Origin: Nitrospirae bacterium RBG_19FT_COMBO_42_15
GTDB lineage: Bacteria; Nitrospirota; CAKKRA01; 9FT-COMBO-42-15
Assembly: GCA_001803815.1 (NCBI GenBank)
Contig: MHEL01000164.1
Span: 1-5,220 of the forward strand
Direction of reading: 5' to 3'
Length of the DNA: 5,220 nucleotides
In this document: one piece after another, positions 1 through 5,220 of the stretch
How the letters are laid out: each line of letters opens with the position of its first letter
How positions within the stretch are numbered: position 1 is the stretch's first letter
Made by a program: the position numbers and the translations under genes
Notes under the pieces: generated by a model
What the model was told of the DNA's origin: nothing
Database searches by the model: none
The model's input: only the letters and a program-made list of their open reading frames with translations

Positions 1-343
1 CAATCGGGTCGGATTTAAATTTATTGTTAAAGGGGTCTAAAGGATAACCATCTTCATCAAGGCTGTGGGTCTTAAGGTATTCTTCTTTAAATATTGCGCC
101 CTCTTTATAGGGCGCAAGATATTTCTTTGTTATTAATTCATGCAGGTCTTTTGGATATTCGGTGTTGTGCATTTTATATAAGTCCAGCGACATCCTGATA
201 TTGTTCAATTCTGCTTTTAGCTGCGTCTCCTGCGCCTCACGGGCTATGCGATAGTATCTTGGGATAAATACAACTATAAAAACAGAAATAATCAGAACAA
301 CTATTATTGTATCTATAACGCCTAAACCTCTTTGACAAGACAT
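1..343 (-). CDS. Type IV pilin-like pseudopilin (GspG-like), 3' end outside the window
   Basis: The 114 visible residues have the architecture of a type IV prepilin or type II secretion pseudopilin. Such subunits are cleaved by prepilin peptidase and polymerised in the inner membrane. A six-residue leader (MSCQRG) ends in the Gly expected before the cleavage site. A hydrophobic helix follows at about residues 9-28, with Pro28 falling at mature position 22, a conserved pilin proline. Next comes a polar helix (about 32-58), then YPKDLHEL at 63-70 and DPFNNKF at 103-109, which recalls the DPWGNPY region of GspG. Mature position 5 is Asp (residue 11) instead of the usual Glu. The ATG at 343 is the only reasonable start: an in-frame TAA, the stop of the upstream platform gene, lies 27 nt before it. 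An AAAGG ribosome binding site sits 8 nt upstream. The gene follows the platform gene by 24 nt, so the two are probably co-transcribed. A major pseudopilin, a minor pseudopilin and a T4P minor pilin all remain possible. Confidence 0.82.
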   Translation of the reverse strand, partial: MSCQRGLGVIDTIIVVLIISVFIVVFIPRYYRIAREAQETQLKAELNNIRMSLDLYKMHNTEYPKDLHELITKKYLAPYKEGAIFKEEYLKTHSLDEDGYPLDPFNNKFKSDPI

Positions 344-350
344 AATAATT

Positions 351-368
351 GCCTTTAGCCTTTAGCCT
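351..368 (-). repeat. Short tandem GGCTAAA repeat at the platform-pseudopilin junction
   Basis: On the minus strand the junction reads TAAGGCTAAAGGCTAAAGGC: two copies of the 7-mer GGCTAAA plus a partial third, directly after the platform stop codon (370-368). A second TAA within the repeat is in frame with the platform gene, making a tandem stop. The same core, GGCTAAAGGC, occurs as inverted copies in the gap between the epimerase and ATPase genes (3570-3579 and 3623-3632). Confidence 0.65.
352..356 (-). promoter_or_regulatory. Probable ribosome binding site of the pseudopilin gene
   Basis: AAAGG lies 8 nt before the ATG at 343. It belongs to the GGCTAAAGGC repeat at the gene junction, so the repeat itself appears to supply the Shine-Dalgarno sequence. 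It is a moderate match, not a full AGGAGG. Confidence 0.5.
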
Positions 369-1582
369 TATTTCTTAATCAACGAAATCATATCCCACAT
401 AGGAAGGAATATACCCAGAGCTAAAAAGAGGACCATGCCGCCAATAATCACAATAAGTATAGGCTCAATTAAGGTAGAGAGATTTTTGATTGCATATTCC
501 ATCTCTGTATCATAATAATCAGAGACCTTCACCAGCATTTCATCCATCTTGCCTGTCTCTTCGCCCACTGCAATCATACGGGTAACTATCGGCGGAAAGA
601 CCTTGCTTACTCGCATGGGCTGAACCAATCCCTTTCCGCCCCTCGCGCTGTCCCTTACATTATCAATAACCCTTGATATTATCTTGTTTCCAATGGTTGC
701 AGAGACAATATCAAGGGTTTGTAATATAGGCAGACCGCTCCTGTTTAAGGTAGCAAAGATCCTTGAAAATCTTGACATCGCTAACTTTAAAAATATGGGT
801 CCAAAAATCGGTAATCTTATTTTAATATTATCCCACTGAAGCCTCCCTGCCTCTGTATTTATATACCATCGGACTCCAAATATGATGCCGGCAATACCAC
901 TTATTATCAAATACCAGTAGGCTTTAGTAAATTTGTTAAGCCATATCAGGATTCGGGTTGGCAGCGGGAGTGTCCCTTTAAAACTGGCATAGATTTCTAC
1001 AAATCGCGGCACAACAAAGGTTAGAAGCACGACAAAGGCAATAACTGTTGCTGCAATAACAATTATGGGGTATCTTGTTGCTGCCTTTACCCTTGCACGG
1101 GTTTCAGCCTCATGTTCTGCTAAAATTGCAAGACGCTCCAATATCTCGTCTAAGACGCCGCCTGTCTCGCCAGCCCTTATCATATTTACATATAACTCGC
1201 TGAATACCTTCGGGTGCCTCTCAAGGGCGTCAGCAATGGTGCTTCCGCCTTCTACATCCTGTTTTACCTGTGCTATCACCCTCTTTAGCCGAGGATTTTC
1301 TGTCTGTTCAATTAAGGTGTCAAAACTGGTAATGAACGGCAAACCAGCGCTAATTAAAGTAGAAAACTGCCTGCTGAAGATAATCAGGTCTTGCGCTGTG
1401 ATTCTTGTAAACTGGACAAAAAAATCAGGCGAGAAAATCCCTTTGCTCTTCTCTTTGATAAAGACCGGTATATAACCGAGACCGTCTAATTGCGCAGCAA
1501 CGGCTTCTACTGTTGCTGTATCAACAGTGCCTTCAATTAGCGCGCCGAATTTATCCCTTGCCTTATAGTGAAAAGACGGCAT
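368..1582 (-). CDS. gspF: Type II secretion / type IV pilus inner-membrane platform protein (GspF/PilC family)
   Basis: This 404-residue protein is full length for the family (about 400). It is the polytopic inner-membrane platform that couples the cytoplasmic ATPase to pilin or pseudopilin polymerisation. The N-terminus, MPSFHYKARDKFG, is the typical GspF opening. Two T2SSF repeats follow: the first at about 68-192 with AGETGG at 137-142, the second at about 270-395 with VGEETGKMDEML at 339-350. Hydrophobic segments lie at about 171-192, 222-238 and 372-396, the usual three-helix arrangement. The frame stays open up to a GTG at 1768, but those 62 extra codons run through a foldback repeat and resemble nothing in the family, so I start at the ATG at 1582. 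No Shine-Dalgarno sequence precedes it; instead a near-consensus promoter ends 6 nt before the ATG. The gene lies 258 nt after the ATPase gene and 24 nt before the pseudopilin gene. PilC of a type IV pilus is the alternative identity. Confidence 0.92.
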   Translation of the reverse strand: MPSFHYKARDKFGALIEGTVDTATVEAVAAQLDGLGYIPVFIKEKSKGIFSPDFFVQFTRITAQDLIIFSRQFSTLISAGLPFITSFDTLIEQTENPRLKRVIAQVKQDVEGGSTIADALERHPKVFSELYVNMIRAGETGGVLDEILERLAILAEHEAETRARVKAATRYPIIVIAATVIAFVVLLTFVVPRFVEIYASFKGTLPLPTRILIWLNKFTKAYWYLIISGIAGIIFGVRWYINTEAGRLQWDNIKIRLPIFGPIFLKLAMSRFSRIFATLNRSGLPILQTLDIVSATIGNKIISRVIDNVRDSARGGKGLVQPMRVSKVFPPIVTRMIAVGEETGKMDEMLVKVSDYYDTEMEYAIKNLSTLIEPILIVIIGGMVLFLALGIFLPMWDMISLIKK

Positions 1583-1588
1583 AAATAA

Positions 1589-1617
1589 AGTATACCAAAG
1601 GGGATAGGTTATGTCAA
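1589..1617 (-). promoter_or_regulatory. Near-consensus sigma70 promoter for the platform gene
   Basis: On the minus strand a perfect -35 box TTGACA (1617-1612) is followed by 17 bp (1611-1595) and a -10 box TATACT (1594-1589), one mismatch from consensus. Only six bases (TTATTT) separate the -10 box from the ATG at 1582, so transcription would begin at or within a base or so of the start codon. This predicts a leaderless mRNA for gspF, which fits the absence of a Shine-Dalgarno sequence. It would also let gspF and the pseudopilin be expressed independently of the ATPase gene. Confidence 0.65.
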
Positions 1618-1690
1618 AGTTATGAAAGATTAAGGAAATAAGGCGAGCTATAAGGGTAAGATTGGGGGTAGCTATTATACTACGGGAAAT

Positions 1691-1769
1691 AGTGGATTCC
1701 CGCATATCCTCCGCTACTCTGTAGCTACGGAGTAGCGAAAGACAGCTAAAAACATGCGGGAATGACACT
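1691..1769. repeat. Nested inverted-repeat (foldback) element between the ATPase and platform genes
   Basis: The outer arms are a perfect 10-bp inverted repeat, ATTCCCGCAT at 1696-1705 and ATGCGGGAAT at 1754-1763. AGTG (1691-1694) and CACT (1766-1769) extend the pairing after a small bulge. Inside lies a 26-bp palindrome at 1712-1737 with a single internal mismatch pair (T1720/G1729): arms CGCTACTC and GAGTAGCG around GTAGCTAC. A TA dinucleotide sits at each edge (1690-1691 and 1770-1771), which could be a target duplication, although this is weak. ATTCCC...GGGAAT arms are known from interspersed bacterial repeats such as the Neisseria dRS3 family. I infer a small non-autonomous palindromic element. 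No T-run follows on either strand, so it does not look like an intrinsic terminator. Confidence 0.75.
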
Positions 1770-1840
1770 TATGGTTATTTTAGAGTTTTTCAGCATCCTG
1801 TTAGGCATTACCAGATGTAATCTGTGTAATCGTATCATTT

Positions 1841-3547
1841 CTACTCAACAATCTCCTGAGTAACCCTTAAAACCTCTTCAAGGGTGGTAATGCCTTTTAT
1901 TGCCTTGTCTAAGCCCTCTTCTCTTAAGCCTGTAAAGCCTGTTTTAAAGGCAGCAGCACGGATTGTTGTAGTAGACGCCTTTGCAATTATCAGATTTCTT
2001 ATGGCCTCGTCTATTATCAAGACCTCAAAGAGGGCTATCCTTCCTGAATAACCTGTGCCCCTGCAATCGCTGCAGCCAGCTCCTTCTACAAAGGTAATAT
2101 CACTTGCCTCAGAAATCTCTAACTCTTTAAGAAGCTCTGCTGTTGGTTTATATGCCCTCTTGCATTTCTGGCATACCTTTCTGACAAGACGCTGCCCTAC
2201 AACTACCATGAGCGACGAAGCAATAAGAAAGGGCTCTATCCCCATATCAACAAGCCTTGCCACAGCGCCAGGCGCGTCATTTGTATGCAGTGTAGAAAAT
2301 ACGAGATGGCCTGTTAATGCAGCCTGAATTGCTATAACTGCAGTCTCCTTGTCCCTGACCTCACCAACCATTATTATATCCGGGTCCTGCCTTAATATAG
2401 AGCGAAGGCCTGTTGCAAAGGTAACACCTGCCTTTGGATTTATCTGAACCTGATTAACAAGCTTTAGTTGATACTCAACAGGATCTTCTATTGTTATTAT
2501 ATTCTTCTCCATAGAATTTATTGTATTTAACGCAGAATAAAGGGTGGTTGTCTTGCCGCTTCCTGTTGGGCCGCTGACAAGGATAAAGCCATAAGGTTTT
2601 GTAATCATCTTTTTGAATTTATTTAAGCCTGCAGTTGAAAACCCTATTTCTTCCAGACCGGGCAGGATAGAGCCTTTATTTAGAAGCCTCATTACAACCT
2701 TTTCGCCAAAGATAGTAGGAAGCGTTGAAACCCTGATATCAAGGCTCTTCTCGCCGACATTTATATTAAACCTTCCATCCTGAGGCACCCTCTTTTCAGA
2801 GATATCAAGACTTGCTAATATCTTTATCCTTGAGCTGATTCCTGCCTGAAGATGCTTTGGAGGGTTCATTACCTCATGCATGATGCCGTCCACCCTGTAT
2901 CTGATCCTTGTTGTTTTTTCATCAGGCTCAACATGGATGTCGCTTGCGCCGTCGCGCACCGCCTGTGTAATCATCATATTTACAAGTTTTATTACTGGGG
3001 TCTCATCAGCGGCCTTTGCATCTGATACTATCGGCCCCTCCTCAATACCTACTTCTGCTGCAGCCTGAGAGGCAAAATCCTTTATAGCCTCCTGCATTGA
3101 AGAGCTGACAGAATAGAAACGGTCTATTGCCTTTAGTATATCCCTTTCAGTGCTGACAACTGTCTGGATATCGCTGCCTGCAATGCGCCTTATATCATCA
3201 ATGGCAAAAACATTTAAAGGGTCTACCATAGCAACAGTAACGACATTTTCTTTTTTGTAAAGCGGAATTACCTGATAGCGTCTTGCCACTGTCTCAGGTA
3301 TCATTTTTACAATATCCGGCTCAACAACCACATTATCAAGCGACATATGGGGAATCCCCATCTGTTTGCCAAGAACTTTAATAATAGACTCTTCCGTTAC
3401 ATAGCCCAAATTGCGCAGTATTACGCCTACCCTGCCGCCATGCAGCTTCTGCTCGGCAAGCGCCCGCTCGAGCTGGCCCCGTGTAATAATGGCCTCTGCA
3501 ATCAGCATCTCGCCGAGCATCTTCTTTTTTTGTAAAGGTACGGCCAT
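1841..3547 (-). CDS. gspE: Assembly ATPase of type II secretion / type IV pilus (GspE/PilB family) with MshEN-type N-terminal domain
   Basis: This 568-residue cytoplasmic hexameric ATPase powers extension of a pilus or pseudopilus. All family signatures are visible: GASDIH at 200-205; Walker A GPTGSGKTT at 326-334; Asp box IEDPVEY at 353-359; Walker B region DIIMVGEVRD at 390-399 with Glu396; His box LTGHLVFSTLHTND at 411-424; and a CxxC pair of zinc ligands at Cys459/Cys462 and Cys492/Cys495. Residues 10-62 form two 24-residue motifs split by a 5-residue spacer, the layout of the c-di-GMP-binding MshEN domain. The ATG at 3547 is supported by AGAGGT (3561-3556) 8 nt upstream; Met10 is a less likely alternative start. 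The stop is TAG. An extension ATPase is favoured over the PilT retraction ATPase because of the N-terminal domain and the tetracysteine site. The following platform and pseudopilin genes favour GspE, but PilB is possible. Confidence 0.95.
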   Translation of the reverse strand: MAVPLQKKKMLGEMLIAEAIITRGQLERALAEQKLHGGRVGVILRNLGYVTEESIIKVLGKQMGIPHMSLDNVVVEPDIVKMIPETVARRYQVIPLYKKENVVTVAMVDPLNVFAIDDIRRIAGSDIQTVVSTERDILKAIDRFYSVSSSMQEAIKDFASQAAAEVGIEEGPIVSDAKAADETPVIKLVNMMITQAVRDGASDIHVEPDEKTTRIRYRVDGIMHEVMNPPKHLQAGISSRIKILASLDISEKRVPQDGRFNINVGEKSLDIRVSTLPTIFGEKVVMRLLNKGSILPGLEEIGFSTAGLNKFKKMITKPYGFILVSGPTGSGKTTTLYSALNTINSMEKNIITIEDPVEYQLKLVNQVQINPKAGVTFATGLRSILRQDPDIIMVGEVRDKETAVIAIQAALTGHLVFSTLHTNDAPGAVARLVDMGIEPFLIASSLMVVVGQRLVRKVCQKCKRAYKPTAELLKELEISEASDITFVEGAGCSDCRGTGYSGRIALFEVLIIDEAIRNLIIAKASTTTIRAAAFKTGFTGLREEGLDKAIKGITTLEEVLRVTQEIVE

Positions 3548-3555
3548 GTAATTAG

Positions 3556-3561
3556 ACCTCT
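3556..3561 (-). promoter_or_regulatory. Ribosome binding site of the assembly ATPase gene
   Basis: AGAGGT lies 8 nt before the ATG at 3547, a good Shine-Dalgarno match at usual spacing. It supports the first Met over the internal Met10. Confidence 0.65.
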
Positions 3562-3569
3562 ATTTTATA

Positions 3570-3632
3570 GGCTAAAGGCAAAAGGCTAAGGGCAAAAGGT
3601 GAAAACCAATACAGATACAAACGCCTTTAGCC
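3570..3632. repeat. GGCTAAAGGC repeat cluster between the epimerase and ATPase genes
   Basis: On the plus strand a 14-bp unit GGCTAAAGGCAAAA (3570-3583) is followed by GGCTAAGGGCAAAA (3584-3597) and a degenerate third start, GGTGAAAA (3598-3605). The inverted core GCCTTTAGCC at 3623-3632 pairs perfectly over 10 bp with 3570-3579 and with one mismatch to the second copy, so alternative hairpins are possible. The inverted copy contains the epimerase stop codon (3629-3627) and encodes the last residues of that protein. No T-run follows, so I do not call it a terminator. Confidence 0.65.
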
Positions 3633-4559
3633 CTTCGCCTGTCGTTGATTCTTAAAATACTCAACTGCCTTTTTTAGGCCTTCCTGTATGGAAACCCTCG
3701 GCTCCCACTCGCATTCTTTGCTAATTTTACCATAATCAAGCACACTTCGCAATTGCTCCCCCTTCTTTCCAGGGCCGTGCACCTCTTTGATATCCGCCTT
3801 TGTTATCTCCATAAGATGCCTGAACAGCTCATTAACCGAGGTCTCTCTGCCTGTGCCGACATTATAGGTATCAGAAGATGTTTTTTTCAGAGCAGCCATA
3901 TTCGCCTCCACAACATCCTCTACAAATACATAATCCCTTGTCTGATTGCCGTTTCCATTTATAATAGGCTGCTCTCCCTTTAGCATCTTGTTTGTAAAGA
4001 TTGCAACCACCCCTGCCTCTCCAAATGGATCCTGCCGAGGGCCGTATACATTTGCATATCTTAAGTTTACATAATCCAAGCCGTAATTTATCTTATAATA
4101 ATAGAGATAATTTTCACCAGTAAGTTTTCCTATACCGTATGGGCTTAAAGGCTTTAAAGGATGGTTTTCAGATGCTGGAAACACCTCCTGCTCTCCATAG
4201 ATTGCGCCGCCTGATGACGCAAAGATCACCTTTCTCACAGAATGTTTGATGCAGCACTGCAAAAGATTTATCATACCAAGAATATTGACCTGTGCATCAT
4301 AAACAGGGTCTGATACAGACTTTCTTACATCTATCTGCGCAGCATGATGGCTGACCAGCTCAGGCCTTTCTTTTTTAAATATCTTCTCAAGCTTTGAAGA
4401 ACAGATATCAGCCTTGTAAAAGATCGCCTTCTTATTTATATTTTTCTTTTTCCCTGTAACAAGGTTGTCTACAACCACAACCTCATGCCCTTCTTCAATC
4501 AGCCTCTCAACAATATGCGAACCAATAAAACCTGCGCCGCCAGTAATAAGTATTTTCAC
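3627..4559 (-). CDS. galE: NAD-dependent nucleotide-sugar 4-epimerase (UDP-glucose 4-epimerase family)
   Basis: This 310-residue cytoplasmic enzyme belongs to the extended short-chain dehydrogenase/reductase superfamily. It inverts the C4 hydroxyl of a UDP-sugar through a 4-keto intermediate on bound NAD. The NAD-binding GGAGFIGSH is at 7-15, with Asp31 ending the second Rossmann strand. HHAAQIDVR is at 71-79, the Ser pair at 115-116, and the catalytic YxxxK is Tyr141/Lys145. LRYANVYGPRQDP (166-178) and TRDYVFVEDVV (207-217) are typical of GalE-like proteins. The length is normal for the compact bacterial and archaeal branch. The start is GTG at 4559, fixed by AGGAGGT six nt upstream and by the Rossmann motif beginning at residue 2. 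It follows the decarboxylase gene by 25 nt, so both probably share a transcript. The substrate cannot be read from the sequence: UDP-Glc/Gal, UDP-GlcNAc/GalNAc or UDP-xylose/arabinose are all possible. The C-terminal QAKG is encoded in a GGCTAAAGGC repeat. Confidence 0.88.
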   Translation of the reverse strand: MKILITGGAGFIGSHIVERLIEEGHEVVVVDNLVTGKKKNINKKAIFYKADICSSKLEKIFKKERPELVSHHAAQIDVRKSVSDPVYDAQVNILGMINLLQCCIKHSVRKVIFASSGGAIYGEQEVFPASENHPLKPLSPYGIGKLTGENYLYYYKINYGLDYVNLRYANVYGPRQDPFGEAGVVAIFTNKMLKGEQPIINGNGNQTRDYVFVEDVVEANMAALKKTSSDTYNVGTGRETSVNELFRHLMEITKADIKEVHGPGKKGEQLRSVLDYGKISKECEWEPRVSIQEGLKKAVEYFKNQRQAKG

Positions 4560-4564
4560 TGCAA

Positions 4565-4571
4565 ACCTCCT
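4565..4571 (-). promoter_or_regulatory. Consensus ribosome binding site of the epimerase gene
   Basis: AGGAGGT lies just upstream of the GTG at 4559 at normal spacing. It is the strongest Shine-Dalgarno sequence in the window and decides in favour of the GTG start. It occupies much of the 25-nt gap after the decarboxylase stop codon, leaving little room for a separate promoter. Confidence 0.8.
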
Positions 4572-4584
4572 GAAAAATGTTTTT

Positions 4585-5220
4585 TTATTTTATTTGTCCT
4601 TCAAGTTTCTTCTTAAAATATTTAATGGTCTCCTTTAATCCCTCTTCAAGCCCAACCTTCGGCTCCCATTTTAAGAGTGACTTTGCCTTTGCAATGTCAG
4701 GCTGCCGGACCTTTGGGTCATCTTCTGGAAGCGGCTTAAATACAATCTTGCTTTTGCCTCCTGCCATCTTTATAACCTTTTCAGCCATTGAGGTAAGGGT
4801 CATCTCATGTGGATTGCCGATATTAACAGGTGTTGTAATATCTGACATAAGAAGCCTGTAAATGCCGTCCACAAGGTCAGAGACATAGCAGAAACTCCTC
4901 GTCTGTGAGCCGTCGCCAAAGACAGTAACATCCTCTCCCTTCAATGCCTGGCCCATAAATGTTGGAATTGCGCGTCCATCCTTCAACCGCATGCGGGGTC
5001 CATAGGTATTAAATATCCTGACTATACGCGTATCTACCTTGTGGTATCTGTGATATGCCATTGTAATAGCCTCTGCAAACCTCTTTGCCTCATCATACAC
5101 ACCCCTTGGGCCGATTGGGTTGACATTCCCCCAGTAGTCCTCCTTTTGCGGGTGTATCAGGGGGTCGCCGTAAACCTCTGATGTTGAGGCAAGAAGAAAT
5201 CTTGCGCCTTTTTCCTTTGC
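4585..5220 (-). CDS. uxs: UDP-glucuronate decarboxylase (UDP-xylose synthase), N-terminus outside the window
   Basis: The frame is open from the window edge to the TAA at 4587-4585, giving 211 C-terminal residues. About 100 residues with the NAD-binding Rossmann motif are missing compared with the usual 310-320. The enzyme oxidises UDP-glucuronate at C4, decarboxylates it and reduces the product to UDP-xylose. Visible signatures, numbered from the first residue in the window, are [11 protein letters not shown] (10-20), [12 protein letters not shown] (29-40), the catalytic YxxxK at Tyr42/Lys46, [10 protein letters not shown] (68-77), [11 protein letters not shown] (109-119) and [10 protein letters not shown] (171-180). 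Glu15, Tyr42 and Arg172 have the spacing of the catalytic Glu, Tyr and Arg of characterised UXS enzymes. The STSE and VRQPDI motifs separate it from dTDP-glucose 4,6-dehydratases. The GTG at 5100 encodes the Val before the catalytic Tyr and is not a start. It is the first visible gene of the nucleotide-sugar operon. Confidence 0.92.
   Translation of the reverse strand, partial: AKEKGARFLLASTSEVYGDPLIHPQKEDYWGNVNPIGPRGVYDEAKRFAEAITMAYHRYHKVDTRIVRIFNTYGPRMRLKDGRAIPTFMGQALKGEDVTVFGDGSQTRSFCYVSDLVDGIYRLLMSDITTPVNIGNPHEMTLTSMAEKVIKMAGGKSKIVFKPLPEDDPKVRQPDIAKAKSLLKWEPKVGLEEGLKETIKYFKKKLEGQIK

Noticed and set aside
1065..1475. Open frame of 136 codons on the plus strand, with similar shorter ones at 2055-2327, 2880-3068, 3347-3535, 3753-3983 and 4577-4861
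   Set aside because: Each lies antisense to a well-supported gene, or to the end of one, and shows no recognisable motif or domain.
1674..1679. TATAAT on the minus strand as a second promoter upstream of gspF
   Set aside because: The hexamer at the expected -35 position reads CGGGAA, which is no match, and it lies inside the foldback arm.
1696..1763. Foldback structure as a rho-independent terminator for the ATPase gene
   Set aside because: The stem is interrupted by long unpaired stretches and no T-run follows on the minus strand.
1583..1768. In-frame extension of gspF to a GTG at 1768, giving a 466-residue protein
   Set aside because: The extra 62 residues are translated from the foldback repeat and AT-rich spacer, have no family counterpart, and the canonical GspF N-terminus begins at the ATG at 1582.
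3562..3569. TATAAAAT on the minus strand as the -10 box of an ATPase-gene promoter
   Set aside because: No acceptable -35 hexamer lies 16-18 bp upstream; the nearest TTGCCC is 20 bp away and the region is repeat sequence.
4585..5100. Short 171-residue decarboxylase starting at the GTG at 5100
   Set aside because: The frame continues to the window edge with clear family motifs ([17 protein letters not shown]), and the GTG encodes the residue before the catalytic Tyr.
1..5220. A wholly new system, CRISPR array, tRNA/rRNA or toxin-antitoxin pair
   Set aside because: No regularly spaced repeats, RNA-gene signatures or unexplained small genes were found; nearly all sequence is accounted for by five recognisable genes and short gaps.

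Overview
The window holds five genes, all on the minus strand. Reading in their direction of transcription (from base 5220 down to base 1) the order is: a UDP-glucuronate decarboxylase (N-terminus off the window), a UDP-glucose 4-epimerase-like enzyme, a GspE/PilB-type assembly ATPase, a GspF/PilC-type inner-membrane platform protein, and a type IV pilin-like pseudopilin whose 3' end runs off the window. The DNA is moderately AT-rich with frequent ATA and AAA codons. A type II secretion / type IV pilus machine together with nucleotide-sugar enzymes points to a Gram-negative-type bacterium. The codon style and the ATTCCCGC...GCGGGAAT foldback repeat feel like Nitrospirota or Desulfobacterota, but that is an impression and not a result.

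Bases 5220-3627: the decarboxylase and the epimerase lie 25 nt apart, the second with a consensus ribosome binding site and a GTG start. They form a small nucleotide-sugar operon. The first makes UDP-xylose from UDP-glucuronate. The second is a 4-epimerase that may act on UDP-glucose/galactose (or UDP-GlcNAc) or possibly on UDP-xylose, giving UDP-arabinose. Both products would feed surface glycans.

Bases 3626-3548: a 79-nt gap filled with degenerate GGCTAAAGGC repeats, in direct and inverted copies, leads into the ATPase gene. Bases 3547-1841 encode an ATPase with complete Walker A, Asp box, Walker B, His box and tetracysteine zinc motifs, preceded by an N-terminal domain with the two-motif layout of MshEN cyclic-di-GMP-binding domains.

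Bases 1840-1583: a 258-nt gap separates two genes that are normally close neighbours. It contains a roughly 79-bp foldback element and, next to the platform gene, a near-consensus sigma70 promoter (TTGACA, 17 bp, TATACT) whose expected start point falls on the ATG itself, suggesting a leaderless transcript. Bases 1582-368 encode the platform protein; the open frame continues 62 codons upstream through the foldback repeat, but that extension is not believable protein. Bases 343-1 encode the pseudopilin, which has Asp instead of the nearly invariant Glu at mature position 5. The junction between the two is again built from GGCTAAA repeats.

The last three genes would act together: the cytoplasmic ATPase drives the platform protein, which extracts and polymerises pilin-like subunits. 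The order ATPase, platform, pseudopilin resembles gspE-gspF-gspG of type II secretion, but a type IV pilus system cannot be excluded. I see no wholly new system, RNA gene, CRISPR array or clear intrinsic terminator. The most unusual points are the Asp5 pilin, the probable leaderless platform gene, the foldback element and the repeat family sitting on gene junctions.
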